Source: Solobacterium sp. UBA1761
Lineage (GTDB): Bacteria > Bacillota_I > Bacilli_A > Erysipelotrichales > Erysipelotrichaceae
Assembly (NCBI GenBank): GCA_002315565.1
Contig: DCHD01000058.1
Span: 1 to 17,163, forward strand
Direction of reading: 5' to 3'
Length of the DNA: 17,163 nucleotides
The translations under genes were made by a program, and so were the position numbers. The first letter of the stretch is position 1. Each line of letters opens with the position of its first letter. Positions 1 to 6,378 of the stretch are shown here, piece after piece. The notes under the pieces are model-generated. The model was not told the DNA's origin and did no database searches. It saw nothing but the letters and a program-made list of their open reading frames with translations.

Positions 1-24
1 GTTCTACCATTGAACTACACCTGC
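1..24 (-). tRNA. tRNA-Gly, 5' part only (cut by window edge)
   Basis: Read on the minus strand, the first 24 nt give GCAGGTGTAGTTCAATGGTA and then GAAC. This is the acceptor 5' strand and D-arm typical of bacterial tRNA-Gly. The anticodon lies outside the window, so the identity rests on the D-arm and acceptor sequence. It is the last visible member of the minus-strand cluster, 8 nt beyond the CCA of tRNA-Lys. Confidence 0.8.
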
Positions 25-32
25 GAACAAGA

Positions 33-108
33 TGGTGACTCGACCGGGAATCGAACCCGGGACCCTCTGATTAAAAGTCAGATGCTCTACCGCCTGAGCT
101 ACCGAGTC
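33..108 (-). tRNA. tRNA-Lys (anticodon UUU)
   Basis: The minus strand folds as a full cloverleaf. The acceptor starts GACTCGG, the anticodon loop is CTTTTAA (anticodon TTT), and the T-arm is CCGGG/CCCGG with the standard TTCGATT loop. The 3' CCA is encoded at 33-35. It lies 6 nt downstream of tRNA-Gln in the same transcript. All stems pair normally, apart from a G-U pair at the base of the acceptor. Confidence 0.97.
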
Positions 109-114
109 ATGTCT

Positions 115-189
115 TGGCTGGGATAGCTGGACTCGAACCAGCGAATGAGAGAGTCAAAGTCTCTTGCCTTACCACTTGGCTATATCCCA
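115..189 (-). tRNA. tRNA-Gln (anticodon UUG)
   Basis: On the minus strand the acceptor is TGGGATA paired with TATCCCA. The anticodon loop reads CTTTGAC (anticodon TTG). The T-stem GCTGG/CCAGC is perfect. The discriminator is G, and CCA is encoded at 115-117. The U1-A72 first pair and G73 are usual for bacterial tRNA-Gln. It is the second gene of the cluster. Confidence 0.97.
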
Positions 190-220
190 ATGCTTGGTTC
201 ACGATCCCAACAAAAATAAA

Positions 221-305
221 TGGTGGAGAGGGGCAGATTCGAACTGCCGAACCCGTCGGGAGCTGATTTACAGTCAGCCGCGTTTAGCCACTTCGCTACC
301 TCTCC
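221..305 (-). tRNA. tRNA-Tyr (anticodon GUA), first gene of the cluster
   Basis: On the minus strand the acceptor is GGAGAGG, the anticodon stem is GCTGA/TCAGC with loop CTGTAAA (anticodon GTA), and there is a long class II variable arm (CCCGACGGG) as expected for bacterial tRNA-Tyr. The T-stem GGCAG/CTGCC is perfect. CCA is encoded at 221-223. A 31-nt spacer separates it from tRNA-Gln. It is the promoter-proximal gene. Confidence 0.97.
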
Positions 306-348
306 ACATTTAGCTCAACACCCAAGTTTGTTTCTTGCGTGCTATAAA

Positions 349-377
349 ATAATATCATCTTTGTTATATAAATGCAA
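349..377 (-). promoter_or_regulatory. sigma-A promoter of the tRNA cluster
   Basis: On the minus strand a -35 TTGCAT (372-377) and a -10 TATTAT (349-354) are separated by exactly 17 nt. Transcription would start near 342, giving a leader of about 37 nt before tRNA-Tyr. The -35 lies only 4 bp from the -35 of the opposing promoter, so the two are arranged back to back. Confidence 0.8.
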
Positions 378-381
378 GATT

Positions 382-410
382 TTGAAAGGAAAAAACAAAA
401 AAGGTAAAAT
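382..410 (+). promoter_or_regulatory. sigma-A promoter of the aldo/keto reductase gene, apparently leaderless
   Basis: TTGAAA (382-387), a 17-nt spacer and TAAAAT (405-410) form a good sigma-A promoter. Only 7 nt separate the -10 from the ATG at 418, so transcription should begin at or within about 1 nt of the start codon. The AAGGT at 401-405, which might be taken for a ribosome binding site, overlaps the -10 and would not be in the RNA. Confidence 0.7.
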
Positions 411-417
411 ACGAATA

Positions 418-1269
418 ATGAAAGATGACGGATACTTTATTTTAAACAATGGGATTGCAATACCTTCTGTTGGTTTTGGTACTTATCTTCTTAAAGAAGG
501 CGAAGAAACATACAACGCAGTCAGAAACGCTTTAGATTCGGGATATCGCCATATTGACTGTGCATCTACTTATAAAAATGAGTCAAGCGTAGGAGAAGCA
601 ATAAAATACTGCGGAATAAAAAGAAACGAGATCTTCATTACATCTAAAATATGGAATGATTGTGAAACTTATAACGATACAATAAATGCCTTTAATAAAA
701 CGTGTAATGACCTACAGACAGATTATCTGGACCTTTACTTGATACATTTTCCAAATCCTCTTGCATTCAGAGATCATTATGTAGAAAGAAATCTCAATCT
801 GTATAAAGCAATGGAAGACCTTTATAAAAAAGGAAAGTTGAGAGCAATCGGTGTTTCGAACTGTGAAGTTCATCACCTTGAAGAATTGAAAAGTCATATT
901 GAAATACCGATTATGGTTGATCAGATTGAGTTCCATCCCTATTATTTCAATAAAGATGTCTATGCCTATGCAAAAAAAGAAAATATTCAACTTGAGGCTC
1001 ATTCAACTCTTGGCAGAGGAAGAATTATTGAAGATGAACTGCTGAATGAACTTGCTGGCAAGTACTCTAAAACAGTTGCTCAATTATGCGGAAGATATGC
1101 ATTAGAGCATGGTACTGTTGCACTGATGAAGTCTAAAAATATAGAGAGAATGAAGCAAAATCTGGATATTCTTGATTTTTCAATATCTAAAGAAGATGTT
1201 GAAACACTGGATAGTCTTGTTAAAAAAGAAAACAAAATTGGATCTTGGCCAGATAAAGCAACATATTAA
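418..1269 (+). CDS. Aldo/keto reductase
   Basis: This is a 283-residue cytosolic NAD(P)H-dependent oxidoreductase of the AKR superfamily, which reduces aldehydes or ketones to alcohols. The catalytic tetrad is visible: D47 in GYRHIDCAS, Y52, K77 in TSKIW, and H110 in DLYLIHFP. The strand motif GVSN and the segment VDQIEFHPYY are further family signatures. The length suits the short bacterial AKRs (about 270-290). The reading frame stays open upstream into tRNA-Tyr, but that part is tRNA sequence. ATG 418 is the first start consistent with AKR homology, and a promoter sits 7 nt before it. The gene is monocistronic, ending in a strong terminator. The substrate cannot be deduced; 2,5-diketo-gluconate reductase-like and methylglyoxal reductase-like proteins share this architecture. 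Confidence 0.93.
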   Translation: MKDDGYFILNNGIAIPSVGFGTYLLKEGEETYNAVRNALDSGYRHIDCASTYKNESSVGEAIKYCGIKRNEIFITSKIWNDCETYNDTINAFNKTCNDLQTDYLDLYLIHFPNPLAFRDHYVERNLNLYKAMEDLYKKGKLRAIGVSNCEVHHLEELKSHIEIPIMVDQIEFHPYYFNKDVYAYAKKENIQLEAHSTLGRGRIIEDELLNELAGKYSKTVAQLCGRYALEHGTVALMKSKNIERMKQNLDILDFSISKEDVETLDSLVKKENKIGSWPDKATY

Positions 1270-1293
1270 TAAAAGCCCATCCGGGCTTTTATT
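1268..1293. terminator. Bidirectional rho-independent terminator
   Basis: An 11-bp perfect inverted repeat (AATAAAAGCCC, loop ATCC, GGGCTTTTATT) overlaps the stop codons of both convergent flanking genes. The A/T flanks give a U-tract on either strand, so it can end the aldo/keto reductase transcript and the opposing amidohydrolase transcript. Confidence 0.88.
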
Positions 1294-2554
1294 ATTGATT
1301 GATATATTTCAGATAGTCTTCTTTAGACATTCTTGGTTTGTAATCTTTGATGATTCTGTCTGTGAGAGTTTTGTCTGAGAGAAGTTTTTCAACGGTTTTC
1401 ACAATTATTTTTGCCGGTTCTGTGTATGCACGGTTTTTATCAACAATGCACAAATCTTTGCCATGGCACATTCCTTTAAAGCCAGTATAACCAAACTGTA
1501 CTACTGGTTTAAACAGCGAAATATCACCGACATCTCCAGCAGCCATAGATACTTCACCATCATTTATTTCCTCTTTTGGAGCGTACTTATACATTTCTTT
1601 TCTGATGATATCGTTAATCAGCGGTTCCTGTTCTAGCGGAAGGTAGCCAGGTGTGGTTTTGATTATTGCGCTTGCGCCAATTGCTTTAGCGGAATGCACA
1701 GCAGCGTTATCAACACGCTTTGAATAATCATCTATAGCACCAAGATTCATTGACCTGACATAGCACTCGTAAATGACTCTTTCTGGAATAGAATTTACAG
1801 TCTGTCCGCCTTCGGATACAAAACCATGGATTCTCATTTTATCCTCATCTCTGAAAGTTTCTCTTAAGGCATTGAGCGCGGTTTCAAATATATTGAACGC
1901 ATTCAGCGCATTGATTCCCAGATAAGGAAGAACGGCAGCGTGTGATGCCTTTCCTTTAAAGGTAATCTTTTTGTGTACGAATCCACCAAGTCGGGTTCCT
2001 AAAGAGAAATGATATTGAGGATTCTGGCCCATTGTATGGCAATGGATCAGCATATCCACATCATCAAACATGCCAGCTTCCAACATGTTTATCTTTCCGC
2101 CGATATATTTGATTTTCTTTTCTTTTATCAGTTTTCTTCTGTACTCAACATCAGTAAATTCTTCAGCCGGCGTAAAGAAAAGAGTAACTTTCCCATTTTC
2201 AATTCCCTTCTGTTTCAGTGCCGCCATTACTGAAGACATGATCGCACACTGTGTTGAATGACCACATGAATGTGCAGCATAAGAATCGTTTTTATTGGCA
2301 AATGGATGTCCAAGTGTCGGGATTGCATCGAGTTCAGCGATAAGTCCGATATGTGGATGACCCTTGCCGATTGAAACTGTAAAACATGTTTCAAAACACT
2401 CGTTTTCAATTTTGAACCCATTATCTTTAAGATACTTGACAAGAATTTCTTTGGTCCTGAATTCCTTATAGCCAAGTTCTGGGTTTTTGTACAACTCATC
2501 ACCGAGAACGTAGATGTTATCTTTGTTTTTTTCTAAATAGTTTGTCGTTTCCAT
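1292..2554 (-). CDS. M20D-family amidohydrolase / metallopeptidase
   Basis: This is a 420-residue dinuclear-metal hydrolase of peptidase family M20, subfamily D, which also includes aminoacylase-like and p-aminobenzoyl-glutamate hydrolase-like enzymes. They cleave an amide bond on small N-acylated or dipeptide-like substrates in the cytosol. Visible signatures are the N-terminal LYKNPELGYKEF, the metal-binding HSCGH at 95-99, the catalytic PAEEF at 129-133, and His residues 171 and 173. The lid (dimerisation) domain lies around residues 190-300. In the usual CGHD motif the Asp is replaced here (CGHS). I chose ATG 2554 rather than an in-frame ATG at 2602: an AAAGG ribosome binding site lies 8 nt upstream of 2554, and the family N-terminus starts there. 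The start at 2602 would reach into the divergent promoter. No confident promoter was found. The gene is divergent from the ECF component gene by 51 bp. Confidence 0.9.
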   Translation of the reverse strand: METTNYLEKNKDNIYVLGDELYKNPELGYKEFRTKEILVKYLKDNGFKIENECFETCFTVSIGKGHPHIGLIAELDAIPTLGHPFANKNDSYAAHSCGHSTQCAIMSSVMAALKQKGIENGKVTLFFTPAEEFTDVEYRRKLIKEKKIKYIGGKINMLEAGMFDDVDMLIHCHTMGQNPQYHFSLGTRLGGFVHKKITFKGKASHAAVLPYLGINALNAFNIFETALNALRETFRDEDKMRIHGFVSEGGQTVNSIPERVIYECYVRSMNLGAIDDYSKRVDNAAVHSAKAIGASAIIKTTPGYLPLEQEPLINDIIRKEMYKYAPKEEINDGEVSMAAGDVGDISLFKPVVQFGYTGFKGMCHGKDLCIVDKNRAYTEPAKIIVKTVEKLLSDKTLTDRIIKDYKPRMSKEDYLKYINQ

Positions 2555-2592
2555 AATGGTTACCTTTGCTAATAGTTTAACCCATTTTGTTG

Positions 2593-2598
2593 TATAAT
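2593..2598 (+). promoter_or_regulatory. -10 element before the ECF component gene, apparently leaderless
   Basis: A consensus TATAAT ends 7 nt before the ATG at 2606, and no Shine-Dalgarno sequence lies in between. Transcription would start at the start codon itself. No good -35 hexamer is found at 16-18 nt spacing, so the element rests on the perfect -10 and on the same geometry at 405-418 and 7618-7630. Confidence 0.5.
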
Positions 2599-2605
2599 TC
2601 ACTTA

Positions 2606-3160
2606 ATGAAAAAGACGAAAGATTTAACTGCGATGGCGATGTTGTGTGCCATAACTATGGTGCTTGCCATTGTTCCCAATATCGGTATTATTCAGATTGG
2701 AATCGTGTCTTTAACTGTACTGCATATTCCGGTAATAATCGGAGCAAATATGTATGGAGTCAAAGGCGGACTGATTCTGGGAACTGTCTTCGGTTTATCA
2801 AGTCTTTTTGTGGCTGCAACAAGAGGCGCTACACCTGTTGATCTGATGTTTGTCAATCCGCTTGTTTCCGTTCTTCCAAGAATGTTATTCGGATTAATTT
2901 CAGGGTTGTTAAGTTCTCTCAATAAAAATAAAAAAACATGGATAAATGCCGTTACATCTTTTGTTTCAACTATTATCCATTCATTTCTCGTATATACTGC
3001 TATATATTTATATATGTTGAACGGAGCTCAGATTGACCAGTCATTCGTTCCGTTTATAGTATCAGCATTTACAGTTAATTCATTGCTAGAAGCCGCCGTT
3101 GCTTCTGTTGTAGTTCTTGCAGTTATGAAAGTCGTAGGGAATAAAAGATGGAAACAATAA
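2606..3160 (+). CDS. ECF transporter substrate-binding (S) component, PanT/FolT-like family
   Basis: This is a 184-residue, very hydrophobic membrane protein with about six predicted transmembrane segments. The motif NPLVSVLPRMLFGLISGL (about residues 93-110) and the preceding GVKGGLILGTVFGLSSL are typical of ECF-type vitamin uptake S components (the ECF_trnsprt family that includes pantothenate-type S proteins). S components bind a vitamin or other micronutrient and pair with a shared energising module (EcfA, EcfA', EcfT), which is not encoded in this window. The start ATG 2606 lacks a ribosome binding site, and a TATAAT lies just upstream. The 3' end overlaps the phosphatase gene by 13 bp, so the two are translationally linked. 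That makes a role as a ligand sensor for the phosphatase worth considering. The substrate cannot be assigned. Confidence 0.82.
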   Translation: MKKTKDLTAMAMLCAITMVLAIVPNIGIIQIGIVSLTVLHIPVIIGANMYGVKGGLILGTVFGLSSLFVAATRGATPVDLMFVNPLVSVLPRMLFGLISGLLSSLNKNKKTWINAVTSFVSTIIHSFLVYTAIYLYMLNGAQIDQSFVPFIVSAFTVNSLLEAAVASVVVLAVMKVVGNKRWKQ

Positions 3161-5574
3161 TGAAGTTGTCATTAATTGCAGTAGTTCCAGTAGTTGTCAG
3201 TGTTATTTTGCATTATCTGTTTAAAATACCAAGTTTAAACAGAATCAATTACTGGGTTAAACAGACGATAATTGGTATTGTTTTCGGTCTGATAGCAATC
3301 ATGGGCACGGAGTTTGGTGTCAGTGTTGCCGGGGCTACTCTTAACGCAAGAGATGCTGCTCCGCTTTGTGCAGCTATGATTTTCGGCGGGCCATCAGGAA
3401 TTATTGCCGGATTTATCGGCGGCATTGAAAGATGGTTTGCTGTTTATTGGGGAGCAGGCACATACACAAGACTTGCATGTTCAATTTCAACATGTATCGT
3501 AGGTATTTTTGGCGCAGTTTTAAAGAAGTATATGTTCAACAACAAAATTCCTAATGCAATTTATGCTCTTGAAGTTGGAATAGTTGGCGAAACAATCCAT
3601 ATGCTGATGGTGTTTGTTACAAACATCAATGATGCAGTAAATGCATTCGCCGTTGTAAAAGCATGTACTGTTCCTTTAATCACAATAAATTCTACTGCCG
3701 TTGCATTGGCAGTCTTTGTGCTTAAAGCAATCGAGCGTAAGGAAACACACAAAAAAAGAAGCAAGACTGTAGCTATTTCAGAACAAATTCAGAAGGGGCT
3801 TGTTGCGCTGTTGATCCTCGCTTTCGCAATAACTTCACAGTTTATGTTCAGTGTTCAGGACGGAATTGCAAAGAGTGACAGTCTTACTACTTTAACAAGT
3901 AATCTTGAAGATGTTAAAGCTGAAATCGATGCGAATTCTAACGCTAATCTGCTTGAGATAACAGGCAAGATCAAGAATGAGGTTATTGAAAAGGGGTATG
4001 ACGATGAAACTCTCCTTAAATTATCAAAAAAATATAGTGTAACAGAAATAAATTACGTTAATTCAGATGGAATAATTGAATATAGCACTATTTCTGATTT
4101 TATAGGCTACGACATGACAAGTGGAGCCCAGTCAAATGAATTTATGTGCCTGGTCGACGGAGAAGTAACAGAATATGTCCAGCCATATCAGCAGATCAGC
4201 TATGACTTGGCAACATACCGTAAATATGCCGGAGCATCTTTAGAAGAGGGGTTTATTCAGGTCGGCTACAGCGCTGATGAATTTCAGTGGGATTTAGCAA
4301 GTAAAGTTGTAAATTCTGCGACTCACCGTCATATCGGAGAAACCGGAGGTATGCTTGTTGCGAATCAGCAGGGAATCATAGATTCCAGTTCAAACGGAAA
4401 AACAGGAACGCTTCTGGAATTTGCTGTAAAAGGCATTTCTAAAGACATTAAAGAAAACACCCTTTACAAAATGGAAATGGATGGAGAAGAGTATTATTAC
4501 TCATTGATAAGGCCAGAGGGATATACGATTGTTGCGTTTATTGGTACAAATGAAGCAAATGTTTCTAGGGACCTGACAACATATATGAATGTATTTATGG
4601 AAGTTGTTATTTTTGCCTGCCTATTTATTCTGATCTATTTCATGCTTGATCGTCTTGTTGTCAGAAACTTCAAGAAAGTAAATGGTTTGCTTAATGATAT
4701 TACGGGCGGTAATTTAGATACCGTTATCAATGTTAAACCTAATGAAGAATTCACAGATTTGTCAAATGGTATAAACACTACTGTTAACGCCATGAAAGAA
4801 TGGATAGACGAAGCGAACAGGCGAATCGATAATGAACTGGCTTATGCAAAAGATATCCAGTTTGCCTCACTTCCTACTGTCTTCCCGGCTTTTCCTGAAA
4901 GAAGTGAATTTGATATTTATGCATCAATGAATCCTGCCAAGGAAGTAGGTGGAGATTTCTATGATTTCTATATCATCAACGGAACAACTCTGGTATTCCT
5001 GGTGGCCGATGTATCAGGCAAGGGAATTCCCGCGGCACTGTTTATGATGAAAGCAAAATCCATCATCAAGACTTATGCCGAAGGTGGAATTGCTGTTGCC
5101 GATATTCTGACAAACGCTAACTTCAATTTGTGCGAAGGCAATGATGCCGGCATGTTTGTAACATGTTTCATTGCATTCCTTGACTTAAAGACTGGTGAAC
5201 TGAAGTATTCGAATGCAGGACACAATAAACCGCTTATTAAGAAAAAAGATGGCAAATACGAATATCTGAAATGCAAAAACGGATTTATCCTCGGTGGTAT
5301 GGAAGGTGTTGTATATAAGGAAGAATCTCTGATGATGGAACCAGGCGATGAAATCTTCCTGTACACAGATGGTGTAGTCGAGGCAACCAACGCAGATAAA
5401 GAACTGTATGGAGACCCTAGACTTGAAAACACACTCAACATTATGAGCTATGAAGATTGTGAAACGATGTGTAAGAAGCTAAAAGAGGACGTAGACGAAT
5501 TCTACGTTGGCTGTCCACAATTCGACGACATCACGATGTTGTCTGTTAAATTCAAAAAGTATTTTAAGTTTTAA
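3148..5574 (+). CDS. Membrane sensor PP2C (SpoIIE/RsbU-type) serine phosphatase
   Basis: This is an 808-residue sensor phosphatase that should dephosphorylate STAS anti-sigma antagonists. Domains in order: an N-terminal multi-spanning membrane sensor (about 5-195) resembling the 5TM-5TMR_LYT family, with NARDAAPLCAAMIFGG and GFIGGIERW; a membrane segment near 216-234; an extracytoplasmic ligand-sensing region (about 236-475, Cache-like by pattern); a transmembrane helix (481-501); a HAMP linker (about 502-556); and a PP2C/SpoIIE catalytic domain (about 565-800). Metal-binding acidic residues are present in GGDFYDF (D603), DVSGKG (D621), YTDG (D740) and DDIT (D793/D794), so it looks active. 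ATG 3148 is preferred over ATG 3160 because AGGGA lies 7 nt before it. It overlaps the upstream ECF gene by 13 bp and is followed by its presumed STAS substrate. Confidence 0.92.
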   Translation: METIMKLSLIAVVPVVVSVILHYLFKIPSLNRINYWVKQTIIGIVFGLIAIMGTEFGVSVAGATLNARDAAPLCAAMIFGGPSGIIAGFIGGIERWFAVYWGAGTYTRLACSISTCIVGIFGAVLKKYMFNNKIPNAIYALEVGIVGETIHMLMVFVTNINDAVNAFAVVKACTVPLITINSTAVALAVFVLKAIERKETHKKRSKTVAISEQIQKGLVALLILAFAITSQFMFSVQDGIAKSDSLTTLTSNLEDVKAEIDANSNANLLEITGKIKNEVIEKGYDDETLLKLSKKYSVTEINYVNSDGIIEYSTISDFIGYDMTSGAQSNEFMCLVDGEVTEYVQPYQQISYDLATYRKYAGASLEEGFIQVGYSADEFQWDLASKVVNSATHRHIGETGGMLVANQQGIIDSSSNGKTGTLLEFAVKGISKDIKENTLYKMEMDGEEYYYSLIRPEGYTIVAFIGTNEANVSRDLTTYMNVFMEVVIFACLFILIYFMLDRLVVRNFKKVNGLLNDITGGNLDTVINVKPNEEFTDLSNGINTTVNAMKEWIDEANRRIDNELAYAKDIQFASLPTVFPAFPERSEFDIYASMNPAKEVGGDFYDFYIINGTTLVFLVADVSGKGIPAALFMMKAKSIIKTYAEGGIAVADILTNANFNLCEGNDAGMFVTCFIAFLDLKTGELKYSNAGHNKPLIKKKDGKYEYLKCKNGFILGGMEGVVYKEESLMMEPGDEIFLYTDGVVEATNADKELYGDPRLENTLNIMSYEDCETMCKKLKEDVDEFYVGCPQFDDITMLSVKFKKYFKF

Positions 5575-5576
5575 TG

Positions 5577-5582
5577 TATAAT
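5577..5582 (+). promoter_or_regulatory. Possible internal -10 before the STAS gene
   Basis: A consensus TATAAT follows the phosphatase stop codon by 2 nt. A start near 5589 would place the GCGGAGG ribosome binding site (5592-5598) at the very 5' end of the RNA. No convincing -35 is seen at 17 nt; TTCAAA at 5551-5556 is 20 nt away. It could raise expression of the small STAS protein over the phosphatase. Confidence 0.3.
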
Positions 5583-5605
5583 TACTATTGAGCGGAGGTT
5601 CTATT

Positions 5606-5902
5606 ATGGAAATAATTAAAACTTTAGAAGGTAACAAACTTACTGTAGCTTTAAAAGGTCGTTTAGACACTACAACAGCTCCAGAACTTGAAGGAGAATT
5701 AAAAGGAAGTTTAGATGATATTACAAGTCTGGTTATGGATTTTAAAGATCTTGAATACATCTCATCTGCTGGTCTTAGAGTACTTCTTCAGGTTTCAAAA
5801 ATCATGAATGGCAAAGGCGAATACAAAATTGTTAATGTGTGCGCTGACATCATGGAAGTATTTGAAATCACAGGATTTATCGATATCTTAACAATCGAAT
5901 AA
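5606..5902 (+). CDS. STAS-domain anti-sigma factor antagonist (RsbV/SpoIIAA-like)
   Basis: This is a 98-residue single-domain cytosolic protein. Family members bind the cognate HATPase anti-sigma kinase when unphosphorylated and release it when phosphorylated. The phospho-acceptor motif YISSAGLRVLL is at 51-61, so S53/S54 form the likely phosphorylation site. The start is ATG 5606, with GCGGAGG 7 nt upstream; a TTG at 5588 would begin before that ribosome site and is rejected. It sits between its presumed phosphatase (upstream) and kinase (downstream). Its C-terminal half closely resembles the STAS part of the fusion protein at 6379-7548 (shared LEYISSAGLRV and VFE-TGF segments), which points to gene duplication. 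Confidence 0.93.
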   Translation: MEIIKTLEGNKLTVALKGRLDTTTAPELEGELKGSLDDITSLVMDFKDLEYISSAGLRVLLQVSKIMNGKGEYKIVNVCADIMEVFEITGFIDILTIE

Positions 5903-5904
5903 AA

Positions 5905-5928
5905 AGAAGTACAAACTACTTCTTTTTT
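5905..5928 (+). terminator. Weak intra-operon terminator or attenuator
   Basis: AGAAGTA, loop CAAAC, TACTTCT is followed by T-rich sequence (5921-5928). The 7-bp stem has only two G-C pairs but extends with flanking A-T pairs. It lies right after the STAS stop and before the HATPase gene's GAGGAG ribosome site. Partial termination here would make STAS more abundant than the kinase. Confidence 0.5.
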
Positions 5929-5950
5929 GTAAAAAACGAGGAGTTTATTT

Positions 5951-6361
5951 ATGGCAGAAAACAATTACAGACTGGTTGTTGATGCTACGGATGAAAACCT
6001 TCATACGGTTCTTGGTTTTCTTGAGGAACATCTTGAAGAACATGACTGTCCATTCAAAGTTATCATGCAGATATCTTTGGCTATTGAAGAAGCTTTTGTC
6101 AATGTAGCTCACTATGCTTATGAAGAAACAGGCACTGCAGATTTTGACCTGTATTTTGAAGATGGAGCGGTAACGATTACCATGACTGATTCGGGTATGG
6201 CTTTCGATCCGCTTGCTCAGGAAGATCCTGATGTATCTTTATCTGCTGAGGAAAGAGGCATTGGTGGCCTGGGAATTCTGCTTGTTAAAAAAACAATGAC
6301 ATCTGTTGAGTACAAAAGAGAAGATGACAAGAACATTCTCATCATGAGAAGAGAGTATTAA
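5951..6361 (+). CDS. RsbW/SpoIIAB-like HATPase serine kinase (anti-sigma type)
   Basis: This is a 136-residue GHKL-fold ATP-binding protein. Relatives phosphorylate STAS antagonists and sequester a sigma factor or another target. The Bergerat-fold motifs are intact: the N-box with E46, E47 and N51 in AIEEAFVNVAHYAY; the G1 box D80-S-G in TDSGMAFDP; and the G2 box GIGGLG at 103-108. The length matches the RsbW family (about 140-160). GAGGAG lies 7 nt before the ATG. It is 49 bp from the STAS gene and 18 bp from the STAS-kinase fusion. No sigma factor is adjacent, so its sequestered partner is unknown; it could act on an unlinked sigma factor or on the fused kinase downstream. Confidence 0.93.
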   Translation: MAENNYRLVVDATDENLHTVLGFLEEHLEEHDCPFKVIMQISLAIEEAFVNVAHYAYEETGTADFDLYFEDGAVTITMTDSGMAFDPLAQEDPDVSLSAEERGIGGLGILLVKKTMTSVEYKREDDKNILIMRREY

Positions 6362-6378
6362 TCAAACAGGGGTTAAAT

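Noticed and set aside
384..390. GAAAGGA as a ribosome binding site for the aldo/keto reductase
   Set aside because: It is 27 nt from the ATG and overlaps the -35 of the predicted promoter, so it would be untranscribed or too far away.
220..417. In-frame N-terminal extension of the aldo/keto reductase reading frame
   Set aside because: The stretch 221-305 is tRNA-Tyr on the other strand, and a promoter at 382-410 lies between it and the true start at 418.
2555..2602. Upstream ATG at 2602 for the M20D amidohydrolase
   Set aside because: ATG 2554 has an AAAGG ribosome site at 8 nt and begins the family-like N-terminus. The extension would cover the divergent promoter region.
3561..3764. Open frames on the opposite strand of the phosphatase, add and femAB genes (for example 3561-3764, 5073-5441, 13934-14230)
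   Set aside because: They lie wholly inside strongly supported genes, have no ribosome sites or recognisable motifs, and are best explained as frame shadows.
5588..5605. TTG start at 5588 for the STAS gene
   Set aside because: The GCGGAGG ribosome site at 5592-5598 lies inside that extension and is correctly spaced for ATG 5606.
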